The translations under genes were made by a program, and so were the position numbers. DNA of 64,000 nt from NCBI RefSeq assembly GCF_014201135.1, contig NZ_JACHDR010000001.1:372001-436000 (forward strand), read 5' to 3'. Of this stretch, positions 17,161-26,688 are shown in pieces. This DNA is from Neomicrococcus aestuarii. Lineage in GTDB: Bacteria > Actinomycetota > Actinomycetes > Actinomycetales > Micrococcaceae. How positions within the stretch are numbered: position 1 is the stretch's first letter; the number at the start of each line of letters is the position of its first letter. Under the pieces are notes generated by a model. The model saw nothing but the letters and a program-made list of their open reading frames with translations, was not told where the DNA came from and did no database searches.

Positions 17161-17913
17161 GTGAACTTAGCTTCTGAGGGTTTCCCCGCTTCCCAATACG
17201 ACGCCGCAGCCTTGGCTCTCGCTGATATCTTGCCGTCTGCGTGGCTTACGAGGGCGGAAGAACGGCGTGCGGAACAGCTGGGGGCGGCCGGTGAGCGCTT
17301 TGTGGCGGGCAGGCTTGCGGCTCGTCAGATGGCTAGCGTGATCCTCGGCCTTCCTGCACCTGAGTTGCGTATCGTCTCGCGCTGCGAAGGCTGTGGGTCA
17401 GACGAGCACGGGGTTCCGGAAATTGTGGGACCGCTCCACCGTGGCGAACCAACGCGATGGCATTCGAGCCTGTCGCGAAGTGATACGCACGTGATACTGG
17501 GTGTGGTCCTGACACCAGTTCAGGAGCTTGCGGGCCGCGTGTCCATCGGGGTGGACCTGACGAGTACGGACGCCCGGCATGAGCGAATCCTGGCCGAGCT
17601 AGACCCCTCCTTCTTTGAAGAGGAAGAACTCTGGGACGTCCCAACTCGTGCTCAGTGGTGGGCTATGAAAGAGGCGTTCGGGAAGGCACAGGGAACAGGA
17701 ATCGTTCCTCACGTCCCTAACATTTTGGGGCCGCAAGGGTTCAGCACTGCGGAGATCTCCTCCGCCCACCGCAGCCCAGTATTACCGAGCGTTCCCGGGC
17801 ACGTAAGCTGCGGCGTCGTACTGCAAAAGTATGCCCACGAAACGTCAGCACATAGCGAAATCGCAGACCGAAACGGCTCAGAAACGGAACGGCGGCAGCT
17901 TTTCCTCAAATAG
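17161..17913 (+). CDS. 4'-phosphopantetheinyl transferase superfamily protein
   Basis: 250 residues, GTG start with AAAAGGA upstream. Shows the Sfp-type layout: ERFVAGRLAARQMASVILG (the substrate-binding Arg pair near residue 45), HSSLSRSDTHVILGVV, then the two magnesium/catalytic motifs GVDLTS (about residue 138) and WWAMKEAFGKAQG (about residue 163). Such enzymes load the phosphopantetheine arm of CoA onto carrier-protein serines. It is encoded convergently with the peptidase/synthetase pair at 17878-23159, whose carrier domain is the obvious client. The last 36 bp overlap the 3' end of the M1 peptidase gene. A variant copy of the AAGCTGCG repeat falls within its 3' coding end. Confidence 0.85.
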   Translation: MNLASEGFPASQYDAAALALADILPSAWLTRAEERRAEQLGAAGERFVAGRLAARQMASVILGLPAPELRIVSRCEGCGSDEHGVPEIVGPLHRGEPTRWHSSLSRSDTHVILGVVLTPVQELAGRVSIGVDLTSTDARHERILAELDPSFFEEEELWDVPTRAQWWAMKEAFGKAQGTGIVPHVPNILGPQGFSTAEISSAHRSPVLPSVPGHVSCGVVLQKYAHETSAHSEIADRNGSETERRQLFLK

Positions 17914-19236
17914 CCACGGCTTCAGCACGGCCTTCGCGGAATAGCCGCGCGGTCCGTGAGAATCCACGTGCTTGACGAACTGGCGGTAGGTCACGTTGTC
18001 ATGCGCCTTGCGGCGCGTCCAATCACGCAGCATGCCAAAGAACCGCTGATCGCCCATGGTGCGGCGCAGCGCATGAAGAGCCAGAGCGCCGCGCTTGTAG
18101 ACGCGATCGTCGAAGAGATCCTTGGGGCCAGGATCGCCCACCGTGATGTTCTGAGACTGCAACCACAGAGCAGACCACGCCCGGTGTGCGCGACCGTGGG
18201 CGTTCGTGGAGCCGGACGCTTCCGACCACAACCACTCTGCGTAGCACGCGAAGCCTTCATGCAACCAAATGTCGTCCCAGCGGCCCACTGTGAGTGAGTT
18301 GCCGAACCACTGGTGAGAGAGCTCGTGCGCAATGAGGCGTTGCGACTCCCAGCCCGTGGTGAGGTGATTCTTGCCGAAAATGGACATGCCCTGAGCCTCT
18401 AGAGGGATCTCTAGGTTGTCATCGGCAACCACCACTTGATAGTTCGGGAACGGGTACGGGCCAAAGAATTTCGAGAACGCCGTAACCATGTCCGTTTGCT
18501 TCGCGAACGCTCGCTTTGCAGCCGAGGTCAGCCCAGGGGAGACCGCGGCGTACTGCTGCGTGGTCTTTGCGCCCACCTTGGAACGGCCAAGATTGACGAC
18601 CTCGTAGCGGCCAATCTGAAGCGTGGCGAGGTAGGTAGCCATGGGCTGGTGAACCTCATAGGACCACACTTCGCGGCTGGACTTGCGCGAATGATCGATC
18701 AACTTGCCGTTAGCGATAGCGCGATAACCGGTATCCGTAGCAATCGTGATGCGGTACGTAGCCTTCTGGCTGGGGTGATCGTTGCACGGGAACCACGTGG
18801 GCGCGCCGTCGGGCTGGCCAGCTACCAAGATGCCATCGGTGAGTTCTTCCCAGCCTACTTCGCCCCAGGTGCCGCGACGGGGCTTGGGATTGCCACCGTA
18901 GCGGATGTCGATCTCAAACTTCTCGCCTTCGCTCAGCGATGACGGCACGTGGATGACCAGCTTGTCATTCTTGTGCGTGAACTTCTTGATTTTCTTGCCG
19001 TCAACGGCCACCTTGATCACGGACAGTCCGGCAAGGTCCAGCTCAATCTTGGAGAGCTTTTCCTCTGCCCGTGCCACAATCACCGCGCGACCATCCAGCC
19101 GATTCCCGGCCAGTGAGCACTCCAACTCAAGCGCGTAGTGCGCCACGGTGTAGGCGTTGCTACCGGCGGACGGAAGATAGGGGTCTGGAATGAGAGGCAC
19201 GTTGTGGGCTCGTGTTGCTTTCTTCTTGGGACTCAT
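17878..19236 (-). CDS. M1 family zinc metallopeptidase
   Basis: 452 residues from MSPKKKATRAHNVPLIPDPYLP. Gluzincin motif HELSHQWFGN with the downstream glutamate in WLHEGFACYAEWLW completes HExxH-18-E, and the exopeptidase-type GMSIF (GxMEN position) lies upstream. An N-terminal beta domain (residues 30-200) and catalytic domain are present; the long C-terminal domain of full aminopeptidase N is missing, as in short M1 proteins. No signal peptide is visible. Its ATG overlaps the stop of the Pls-type synthetase (ATGA), implying coupled translation. Epsilon-poly-lysine producers make degrading enzymes of this aminopeptidase type near pls, so a Pld-like role is plausible but unproven. Confidence 0.88.
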   Translation of the reverse strand: MSPKKKATRAHNVPLIPDPYLPSAGSNAYTVAHYALELECSLAGNRLDGRAVIVARAEEKLSKIELDLAGLSVIKVAVDGKKIKKFTHKNDKLVIHVPSSLSEGEKFEIDIRYGGNPKPRRGTWGEVGWEELTDGILVAGQPDGAPTWFPCNDHPSQKATYRITIATDTGYRAIANGKLIDHSRKSSREVWSYEVHQPMATYLATLQIGRYEVVNLGRSKVGAKTTQQYAAVSPGLTSAAKRAFAKQTDMVTAFSKFFGPYPFPNYQVVVADDNLEIPLEAQGMSIFGKNHLTTGWESQRLIAHELSHQWFGNSLTVGRWDDIWLHEGFACYAEWLWSEASGSTNAHGRAHRAWSALWLQSQNITVGDPGPKDLFDDRVYKRGALALHALRRTMGDQRFFGMLRDWTRRKAHDNVTYRQFVKHVDSHGPRGYSAKAVLKPWLFEEKLPPFRF

Positions 19237-22200
19237 CCGCGAAGGGTGTCTCCGGTCTGAGGATTCAGGGTCATCGGGCCGCCCCACGGGTGGACAGGGT
19301 TACCCATCCAGTACGTTGAGGCGGGGATTGACTCGCCGCGCATCACCAAGGATGCGGGTCCCACAGTGGCTGAACTTCCAAGCTCGGCGGCCGGGAGGAT
19401 CACCCCATGCGGACCCATCGTGGCGCCGTCGTCTAAGACCACCGTATCAATCGCCATGACGCGGTCGTGGAACAAGTGCGTCTGAACCACCGTGCCGCGG
19501 TTCACGGTGCTGGAATCGCCGAGGGTAACGAGGTCAGCCTCGGGCAGCCAGTAGCTTTCGCACCACACGCCGTGACCAATCTTGGCGCCAAGAGCGCGAA
19601 GCCACCACACCAGCGCTGGGGTGCCGGACGCGCTGCGCGCGAACCACGGAGCACACACCATTTCGATGAACACGTCCACCACTTCGTTGCGCCAAATAAA
19701 GGAGCTCCACAAGGGGTGTTCGCCGGCCTTGATGCGTCCCACCAAGACCCACTTCGCAATGATCGCAATGGTTCCAGCCACTGCGCCAGCAGCCACCAGA
19801 ACGGCGCCGGATAGCACTGCCGCGATCAGATAGTTCGTGGATTCGGCCACGAAATCTAGGGCCAGCAGAACTCCGGCGGCGACCGCCACGGACACCATCA
19901 TGGGGATAGCGCGGCAGATCTCCCACGCAGCGCGCATGAGCTTGAGCTTGCGCGGCGGGTTGTAGGTCAACTCCACGTCCGCCTCCACGTTGGTACGGCG
20001 CAGACGGGTGGGAGGGGAGCCCAGCCAGGAGGAGCCTGCCTTGGCCTTGTTGGGCGTGGCGGACAAGACGGCCACCAGGGAATTCTTCGGGACACGACGG
20101 CCAGCTGCCGCAATACCCGAGTTACCGAGGAAGGACTTCTTACCGACCTTCGCCGGGGCCACGTGCATCCAACCGCCGCCGAGTTCGTAGGAAGCCACCA
20201 TGGTGTCATCAGCCAAGAAGGCGCCGGAACCAATCGTCGTCATCTTGGGAATCAAGAGGACGGTAGATGCTTCGACATTCTGTCCCACCTTGGCGCCGAG
20301 CAGGCGAAGCCAGATAGGGGTGAAGAGGGAAGCATAGATCGGGAAGAGAAGATCGCGTGCCATGTCCAAAAGACGCTCGGTGGCCCACACTGCCCAGCCG
20401 GTGGTGCTGCGGACAGGATGCCAACCTTCCTTGATGAAGACACCCAAGAAACGAACGGTCGCCAGGATGACCAGCGCGTTGACCAGGAACCAGACGATGG
20501 CAGCCAAAGGCACAGCAATGAACACCTGAACCCACGCTTCGGCAAGGGACTCGTGACCGCTCAAGAACGGAACCGTCACCGCGATAGCAGCCACCACGGA
20601 GATGAACGGAACCATCGCAAGGACTGCACTTGCCGCGCCAAAGAGCGCCGTGCGCCACCAACCACCCGGGGCGGCCGTCTCCGGCCACGGGGTCTTGGCT
20701 TTGCCGGACCGGCGAGCAGGCGAACCCGCGTAGGCGAACCCACCCTTGACGTGACCTTCCACGGCGGAGCCCGCGTGAACGTCCGCAAAGTCGCCCACGA
20801 CCGAACCCGGCATGAGAGTCGAGCGGGTGGCAATGTTCGCGAAGGAACCCACCTTGACCGGTCCCACGTGCACCTTGTCGCCATCAATCCAGTAACCGGA
20901 CAGGTCAACTTCGGGTTCAATGGATGCGCCCTTGCCCACGGTCAGCATGCCGGTGACGGGCGGAACGGAGTGCAAGTTCACGTCTTGGCCGATTTTCGCT
21001 CCGAGGGCGCGGGCGTAGTACGGCACCCACGGTGCTGACGCGAGTGACACTGGATCGATCAAATCGGCGATGTGCTCAGCAAGCCACAAGCGCAAGTGCC
21101 ATTTACCCGAGCGCGGGTAGGTTCCGGGCTGGAGTCCACGCAAGAGCAAACGCGCGGAGATCACGGCCAGGCCCATGCGTCCCAGCGGCGAGACGAAGAC
21201 GATCCACAGCGCGAGGACCCACCACCAAGAAATCGCTGGGGCGCCGGGAAGGATTCCCCACATGCCCAGCAAGTTGTTGCCGGCGATCAAATAGGTCAGC
21301 CAACGCATGCCCACCAAGACGAAGAGCAGGACGCTCATGAGTGTCTGGAAGAACTGCGCCTTGCGCGTCGTGCGTGCAACGTCGCGCGGTTCCACCGGGG
21401 CGGAGACGGTCGAGCCGGTCACGAACTCGATGAGTGAGCCCACGCGAGCGTGCGAGTAGATATCGCCTACCGTGACCTCGGGGTAGCGGCGACGCAAGAC
21501 GGAGACCAGCTGGGCCGCCGAGAGCGAACCGCCGCCTGCAGTGAAGAAGTCGTCATCAAGGCTCGCCACCGGCGTGCCCAAAATATTGCCCCAGGACTCG
21601 GCCACGTAGCGCGATGCCTCGTCCAGGTTGTTGAGATCAAACGAAGAATCGTTGGACGCCGCACCCGGCAAAGGCCACGGAAGCGCGTTGCGGTCCACCT
21701 TGCCGCTGGTCTTCGTGGGGAGCGAATCCACCACGGTCAACAACGGGATCAAGGGAGCTGGGAGGACCTCGGAGAGCTGATCGCGCGCTGCGCCGACGTC
21801 GTACGAATCAAGAAGTGAGGCCTCGGGCGCCAAGTAACCCACCAAAATCTGGTTACCAGCGGCGGTGGTCTTCACGGCAGCCGCGGCACCATGAATTCCG
21901 GGCAGCGCCTGCATTGCGGAGTCAATTTCGCCCAGTTCAATGCGGCGTCCGCCGAGTTTGACCTGCTCGTCCATGCGACCGACGAACAAAAGTCCAGCGG
22001 GATCGTTGACCACAAGGTCACCGGAACGGTAGGCGCGCTCCCAGCCCAGCGTGGGGAAAGGCGCGTACTTCTCAGCATCCTTCGCCGGGTCCAAGTAGCG
22101 GGCAAGCCCTACGCCACCGATGATGAGCTGGCCGGATTCGCCATCAGCCACCGGCACGCCCTCTTCGTTGACCACGGCGAGATCCCAGCCGTCCAACGGC

Positions 22201-23159
22201 AGGCCGATCCGCACTGGTCCCTCACCGGTCATCTGCGCGCCACAGGCCACCACGGTTGCTTCAGTGGGGCCGTAGGTGTTCCACAGTTCGCGGTCCTCGG
22301 TGGCCAAGCGGGCGGCAAGTTCTGGCGGGCATGCTTCGCCGCCGAAGATCAGTAGTCGAACGTTTTCAAGCGCTTCGGCGGGCCACAAAGCAGCCAGCGT
22401 GGGCACGGTGGAGACTGCGGTGATGCCCTTGGTGATGAGCCAGGGTCCCAAGTCCATGCCGGAGCGAACCAACGAGCGCGGGGCGGGAACCAAACATGCG
22501 CCGTGGCGCCATGCGAGCCACATCTCTTCACACGAAGCATCAAAAGCTACGGACAATCCGGCCAGCACACGGTCGCCTGGACCCAGCGGCTCGGCCTGCA
22601 AAAACATGCGGGCCTCGGCGTCAACAAAAGCTGCGGCGGAACGGTGGGACACCGCAACGCCCTTGGGGGTGCCCGTAGAACCGGACGTGAAAATGATCCA
22701 CGCGTCGTCCGTGCCTTCGGGCATTCGTGGCGCAGGGTGCGGCTTCACGATGTCTTTCGGGACCACAATCTTCGCGGATTCCCCGCGCATGATGCCCTTG
22801 ACCTTGGCTTCGGAGAACACGGTCTTGGCACGTTCGTCTGGATCATCGGCGTCCACCGGTACGTATGCCGCGCCGATCCACATAGTGGCAAGGATGGCGA
22901 TGTACAGCTCTTTCGTGCCCGAGGGGATGCGAATACCTACTCGGTCACCGGCGCCGATTCCTGCCTCGTGCAGGTTTCGGGCTGTCGCTTTGATGGCTTT
23001 GATGAGCTCGGAGTACGTCAGCTCCGTCTTTCCGTCATCAAGGGCAGGCGCGTCAGGGTGCGCGGTAGCGGTGGCGTTGAGAATATCGACGAGCGTGCGT
23101 GGTTCTGGGGCACGCTCGGAACCCGGAAATTGAGGCGAATAAACGGGCGAAATGGTCAC
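19233..23159 (-). CDS. Pls/PosA-type single-module NRPS, candidate epsilon-poly-lysine synthetase
   Basis: 1308 residues, close to the ~1319 of Streptomyces Pls. GTG start with AAGGA eight bases upstream. Adenylation domain (25-500): A3 FTSGSTGTPKGV, A4 FDASCEEMW, A5 NTYGPTEATV, A7 YRSGDLV, A8 GRMDEQVKLGGRRIELGEID, A10 PTKTSGKVDR (Lys487). Carrier domain (510-585): FFTAGGGSLSA, arm site Ser545. The rest alternates six membrane segments in three pairs (near 605-670, 830-910, 1090-1150) with left-handed beta-helix acyltransferase-like repeats (KIGQDVNLHS, HVGPVKVGSFANIATRS, KVGQNVEAST, KIGHGVWCES), the architecture of iterative poly-amino-acid synthetases. The specificity pocket read by alignment to GrsA is DAESIGTVVK. 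Confidence 0.92.
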   Translation of the reverse strand: MTISPVYSPQFPGSERAPEPRTLVDILNATATAHPDAPALDDGKTELTYSELIKAIKATARNLHEAGIGAGDRVGIRIPSGTKELYIAILATMWIGAAYVPVDADDPDERAKTVFSEAKVKGIMRGESAKIVVPKDIVKPHPAPRMPEGTDDAWIIFTSGSTGTPKGVAVSHRSAAAFVDAEARMFLQAEPLGPGDRVLAGLSVAFDASCEEMWLAWRHGACLVPAPRSLVRSGMDLGPWLITKGITAVSTVPTLAALWPAEALENVRLLIFGGEACPPELAARLATEDRELWNTYGPTEATVVACGAQMTGEGPVRIGLPLDGWDLAVVNEEGVPVADGESGQLIIGGVGLARYLDPAKDAEKYAPFPTLGWERAYRSGDLVVNDPAGLLFVGRMDEQVKLGGRRIELGEIDSAMQALPGIHGAAAAVKTTAAGNQILVGYLAPEASLLDSYDVGAARDQLSEVLPAPLIPLLTVVDSLPTKTSGKVDRNALPWPLPGAASNDSSFDLNNLDEASRYVAESWGNILGTPVASLDDDFFTAGGGSLSAAQLVSVLRRRYPEVTVGDIYSHARVGSLIEFVTGSTVSAPVEPRDVARTTRKAQFFQTLMSVLLFVLVGMRWLTYLIAGNNLLGMWGILPGAPAISWWWVLALWIVFVSPLGRMGLAVISARLLLRGLQPGTYPRSGKWHLRLWLAEHIADLIDPVSLASAPWVPYYARALGAKIGQDVNLHSVPPVTGMLTVGKGASIEPEVDLSGYWIDGDKVHVGPVKVGSFANIATRSTLMPGSVVGDFADVHAGSAVEGHVKGGFAYAGSPARRSGKAKTPWPETAAPGGWWRTALFGAASAVLAMVPFISVVAAIAVTVPFLSGHESLAEAWVQVFIAVPLAAIVWFLVNALVILATVRFLGVFIKEGWHPVRSTTGWAVWATERLLDMARDLLFPIYASLFTPIWLRLLGAKVGQNVEASTVLLIPKMTTIGSGAFLADDTMVASYELGGGWMHVAPAKVGKKSFLGNSGIAAAGRRVPKNSLVAVLSATPNKAKAGSSWLGSPPTRLRRTNVEADVELTYNPPRKLKLMRAAWEICRAIPMMVSVAVAAGVLLALDFVAESTNYLIAAVLSGAVLVAAGAVAGTIAIIAKWVLVGRIKAGEHPLWSSFIWRNEVVDVFIEMVCAPWFARSASGTPALVWWLRALGAKIGHGVWCESYWLPEADLVTLGDSSTVNRGTVVQTHLFHDRVMAIDTVVLDDGATMGPHGVILPAAELGSSATVGPASLVMRGESIPASTYWMGNPVHPWGGPMTLNPQTGDTLRG

Positions 23160-23330
23160 GAAAGCAATCCTTGGTCAAAGGTCCCAGACCGTGGCGCTTC
23201 GGCAAACCGCTTGAGCTGTTTGTTGAAGTTGCCCCGGCGGGGATCACGGTTACGCGAAAAAAGTGAAACTCCAACCGGCGGCCGTAGCTACCAGCCGGGG
23301 GACTAGCTCAAGAACATCGTGCGTAAACAG

Positions 23331-24293
23331 TTACGGTACTAAGACTAGTTTGCCAGTGGTGCCACGTGACTCAAGGTCATGATGCGCCTTCTTCGCGTCG
23401 CTTAGCGGGTATTGCCCGCCAATGCGGACATCAAGTTTACCGCTTGCAACTAGGGAAAACAGCTCATGTCCGCGCCACTCTACTTCCTCGGCGTCCAGAA
23501 GGTAGTCCTTGAGCGTGGGACGCGTGAAGAACAGAGAACCCGCGGCGTTGAAGCGCTGTAGGTTCACCGGCGGCACCTGTCCTGACGCTCCACCAAAGAG
23601 AACTAGCATGCCGCGGCGGCGCAAAGAGGCCAATGAACCGTCAAAGGTATCCTTGCCAATTCCGTCGTACACCACGTCCGCTCCGCGCCCGTTCGTGATC
23701 TCGCGCACTGTGCCGGGAATGTCGTCATATTCAAGGACATAATCCGCGCCGGCGCCCTTCGCGAGTTCTCGCTTTTCCGTGGTTGACGCCGTCGTAATCA
23801 CCGTGGCGCCCTTCATCTTGAGCAATTGCGTCAACAGCAGACCCACGCCGCCAGCGCCCGCGTACGTCAAGACAACGTCGCCTTCTTTGACCGGGTAGCT
23901 CGAATTGATGAGGTAGTGCGCCGTCATACCTTGCAAGGGGAGTGCCGCAGCTTCGACGTCGCTCACGCCGTCCGGGACCGCTACTACGTGAGCGGCGTCC
24001 GCCACGAAGTATTCCGCGTAGGTGCTGACGCCTTGAGCAGTGGCCACGCGGGCGCCGACAGCAAGGTTCTTCACGCCGTCCCCGAGCGCCACGACGCGCC
24101 CGGCGCCCTCAGTTCCCACGATCGCGGGGTACGAAATGTTGTAGACGCCACTGCGCTCGTACGTTTCAATGAAGTTGACGCCAGTGCCGACGGTCTCGAT
24201 GAGTACCTGACCGGGTGCTGGAGTTGGTTCTGGAACGTCGACGTATTCGAGGACCTCGGGGCCGCCCGCTTGAGAAACATGAATTGCTTTCAT
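23331..24293 (-). CDS. Quinone oxidoreductase, zinc-independent MDR family
   Basis: 320 residues. N-terminal GroES-like part (MKAIHVSQAGGPEVLEYVDVPEPTPAPGQVLIETVGTGVNFIETYERSGVY), then a Rossmann fold with AGAGGVGLLLTQLLKMKGATVI and GRGADVVYDGIGKDTFDGSL. The catalytic-zinc cysteines of alcohol dehydrogenases are absent, as in QOR. NADPH-dependent one-electron reduction of quinones is the family activity. The gene is divergent from argC with 85 bp between starts, so the ArgR-like boxes there could also touch its promoter. Confidence 0.92.
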   Translation of the reverse strand: MKAIHVSQAGGPEVLEYVDVPEPTPAPGQVLIETVGTGVNFIETYERSGVYNISYPAIVGTEGAGRVVALGDGVKNLAVGARVATAQGVSTYAEYFVADAAHVVAVPDGVSDVEAAALPLQGMTAHYLINSSYPVKEGDVVLTYAGAGGVGLLLTQLLKMKGATVITTASTTEKRELAKGAGADYVLEYDDIPGTVREITNGRGADVVYDGIGKDTFDGSLASLRRRGMLVLFGGASGQVPPVNLQRFNAAGSLFFTRPTLKDYLLDAEEVEWRGHELFSLVASGKLDVRIGGQYPLSDAKKAHHDLESRGTTGKLVLVP

Positions 24294-24325
24294 GCACTCA
24301 ACTTATCCGAGTAGCCCGCGCGAGT

Positions 24326-24368
24326 CATTCAATGCATAAATATTAGTAGTCGTGCATAAATTCGGGTA
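24326..24368 (+). promoter_or_regulatory. Paired ARG boxes upstream of argC
   Basis: Two TGCATAA-containing half-similar sites, TTCAATGCATAAATATTAG and CGTGCATAATTCGG, with TGCATA starting at 24334 and 24354 (20 nt apart). The same pair and the same spacing occur before argG. A-T rich islands in GC-rich DNA fit ArgR operators. Confidence 0.75.
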
Positions 24369-24378
24369 GGGTTTATTT

Positions 24379-25413
24379 ATGAGTTTAAGGGTTGCTGTTT
24401 CCGGGGCCTCTGGTTATGCAGGCGGCGAAGTGTTGCGATTGCTCTTGCAACACCCCGCCGTAGAGATCGGTGCGATCACCGCGCATAGCAATGCGGGCCA
24501 AAAGCTAGGCACGCTCCAACCGCACTTGTTCGCGCTCGCAGACCGAGTGCTCGAAGACACCACGGCGGAGGTCCTCTCTGGACACGACGTCGTCTTCCTC
24601 GCACTGCCGCACGGAGCCTCCGGCGAAATCGCTGCACAACTGCCAGAGAACACCCTCGTGATCGATGCCGGTGCCGATCACCGCCTTGAATCCGCGAGCG
24701 CATGGGAGCAGTTCTACGGCTCTCCTCACGCGGGGACGTGGCCGTACGGTCTGCCTGAACTTCCTGGCCAGCGCGAGAAACTTCGAGGCACCACACGCAT
24801 CGCCGTGCCCGGTTGCTACCCCACTAGCGCTCAACTTTCCCTCGTGCCCGGCTTCGCGGCTGGCTTGTTGGAACCCGAAGACGTAGTAATTGTCTCCGCT
24901 TCCGGAACCTCGGGGGCGGGAAAGTCCCTCAAGACCCACTTGTTGGGTTCTGAAGTCATGAACGGCATGAGCCCGTACGGCGTGGGTGGCGTTCACCGTC
25001 ACACTCCCGAAATGGAGCAAGGCTTTAGCGCCGCTGCCGGCGAGCCGGTCACGGTGTCCTTTACTCCTACGTTGGCGCCGATGCCGCGAGGAATTATTAC
25101 GACGGCGACCGCTCGCCTTAAGGACAAAACGGTAGACCCAGCCCGCGTGCGTCAGGCATGGGTGGAGGCGTACGCGGACGAACAGTTCGTGCATGTCCTG
25201 CCAGAGGGGCAGTGGCCGAACACCAAGATGGTGTTGGGTTCCAACCACGTTGCGCTTCAGCTTGCCGTCGATTCCCGCGTGGGCCGCGTTGTGGTGACCA
25301 CCGTGATCGATAACCTCACCAAGGGCACCGCCGGAGGTGCCGTCCAATCAATGAATATCGCTCTGGGCCTTGAAGAGACCCTTGGCTTGAACGGAGTAGG
25401 ACTCGCCCCATGA
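24379..25413 (+). CDS. argC: N-acetyl-gamma-glutamyl-phosphate reductase
   Basis: 344 residues. Third step of arginine synthesis, NADPH-dependent reduction of N-acetylglutamyl phosphate. Nucleotide-binding start [22 protein letters not shown], catalytic cysteine in [15 protein letters not shown]-terminal histidine region [12 protein letters not shown] and the dimerisation stretch [12 protein letters not shown]. First gene of argCJBDFR; its start follows ArgR-like boxes by about 15 nt. The stop overlaps argJ (ATGA). Confidence 0.97.
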   Translation: MSLRVAVSGASGYAGGEVLRLLLQHPAVEIGAITAHSNAGQKLGTLQPHLFALADRVLEDTTAEVLSGHDVVFLALPHGASGEIAAQLPENTLVIDAGADHRLESASAWEQFYGSPHAGTWPYGLPELPGQREKLRGTTRIAVPGCYPTSAQLSLVPGFAAGLLEPEDVVIVSASGTSGAGKSLKTHLLGSEVMNGMSPYGVGGVHRHTPEMEQGFSAAAGEPVTVSFTPTLAPMPRGIITTATARLKDKTVDPARVRQAWVEAYADEQFVHVLPEGQWPNTKMVLGSNHVALQLAVDSRVGRVVVTTVIDNLTKGTAGGAVQSMNIALGLEETLGLNGVGLAP

Positions 25414-26621
25414 GTTTCCTAGAATCATTCCTCGCAGAGAACAACTTGCCGTCCACCACGCTGTTGGGCGTCGCAGATCCGAAGGGCTTCCGTGCCGCGG
25501 GTGTGCCAGCCGGCTTGAAGTCGACCGGTAAGCCGGACGTCTCCCTGGTGGTGAACGACGGCCCCGAGCACCACGCCGCCGCCGTTTTCACCTCCAACCG
25601 AGTTGCCGCCGCGCCCGTGATCTGGTCCCGCCAGGTGGTCTCGGACGGCCGTGCTGACGCCGTGCTGTTGAACTCCGGTGGCGCCAACGCGTGCACGGGA
25701 CCGCAGGGTTTCCAGAACACCCATGCCTCCGCCGAAAAGACCGCTGAGCTCTTGGGCATCTCCGCCGGGGACGTATTGGTGTGCTCTACCGGTTTGATCG
25801 GCGAGCAGTTGCCGATGGATAAGATCTTCGCCGGTACCACTGACGCTCACGCGCGGCTGGCCTCCGGTGAAGAAGCGAGCGCGGCCGCCGCTGCTGGCAT
25901 CATGACCACGGATACTGTGTCCAAGCGGGCCGGTTTCGAAGGCTCCGGTTACCTCATTGGCGGAATGGCCAAGGGTGCTGGAATGCTCGCCCCTGCGCTT
26001 GCCACCATGCTCGTGGTCATCACGACAGACGCTGTGCTGGAGCCGGCCCAGTTGGATGCGGCTTTGCGGGCAGCCTGCGCTGTGAGCTTTGATCGCGCTG
26101 ATGCAGACGGCTGCATGTCCACCAACGACACCGTGATCCTCATGGCCTCGGGCGCGTCAGGCGTGACCCCGGATGTCGAAGAATTCACGAAGGGTCTGAC
26201 GGCCACGTGCGTTGATTTGGCGTTGCAGTTGATGCACGACGCCGAAGGCGCGTCTCACGAGATCGCCGTGCGGACCTTCAACGCGGCTTCCGTGGATGAT
26301 GCTCTCGAGGTTTCTCGTGCAGTGAGCCGTTCCAACCTGTTCAAGACGGCGATCTTCGGTAATGACCCCAACTGGGGCCGCGTGCTTTCCGCTACGGGCA
26401 CTACCAAGGCTGCGTTTGAGCCCGAGAACCTCAACGTGTTCATGAACGGAGTCCAGGTCTGCCGTAACGGTGGACTGGGCGAGGACCGCTCGCTCGTGGA
26501 CCTGAGCGGACGCAACGTCACGGTGGATATTGACCTGCGAGCGGGTTCCGAGGAAGCCACCATCTGGACCAACGACCTCACGCACGAATACGTGCATGAG
26601 AACTCCGCTTACTCCAGCTGA
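25410..26621 (+). CDS. argJ: Glutamate N-acetyltransferase / amino-acid N-acetyltransferase
   Basis: 403 residues. Recycles the acetyl group from N-acetylornithine to glutamate; many bacterial ArgJ also use acetyl-CoA. The self-cleavage site is in [21 protein letters not shown] (around residue 198), where the Thr of ATM becomes the nucleophile of the beta chain. Other family signatures are [26 protein letters not shown]-like text ([19 protein letters not shown]) and [15 protein letters not shown]. Overlaps argC by 4 bp. Confidence 0.97.
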   Translation: MSFLESFLAENNLPSTTLLGVADPKGFRAAGVPAGLKSTGKPDVSLVVNDGPEHHAAAVFTSNRVAAAPVIWSRQVVSDGRADAVLLNSGGANACTGPQGFQNTHASAEKTAELLGISAGDVLVCSTGLIGEQLPMDKIFAGTTDAHARLASGEEASAAAAAGIMTTDTVSKRAGFEGSGYLIGGMAKGAGMLAPALATMLVVITTDAVLEPAQLDAALRAACAVSFDRADADGCMSTNDTVILMASGASGVTPDVEEFTKGLTATCVDLALQLMHDAEGASHEIAVRTFNAASVDDALEVSRAVSRSNLFKTAIFGNDPNWGRVLSATGTTKAAFEPENLNVFMNGVQVCRNGGLGEDRSLVDLSGRNVTVDIDLRAGSEEATIWTNDLTHEYVHENSAYSS

Positions 26622-26688
26622 GAGTCTGCCGAAGCGAGCCCACCGGTCCGTGAAGGACGCCACCCCACGAACATCTTTGGAAAGAATC

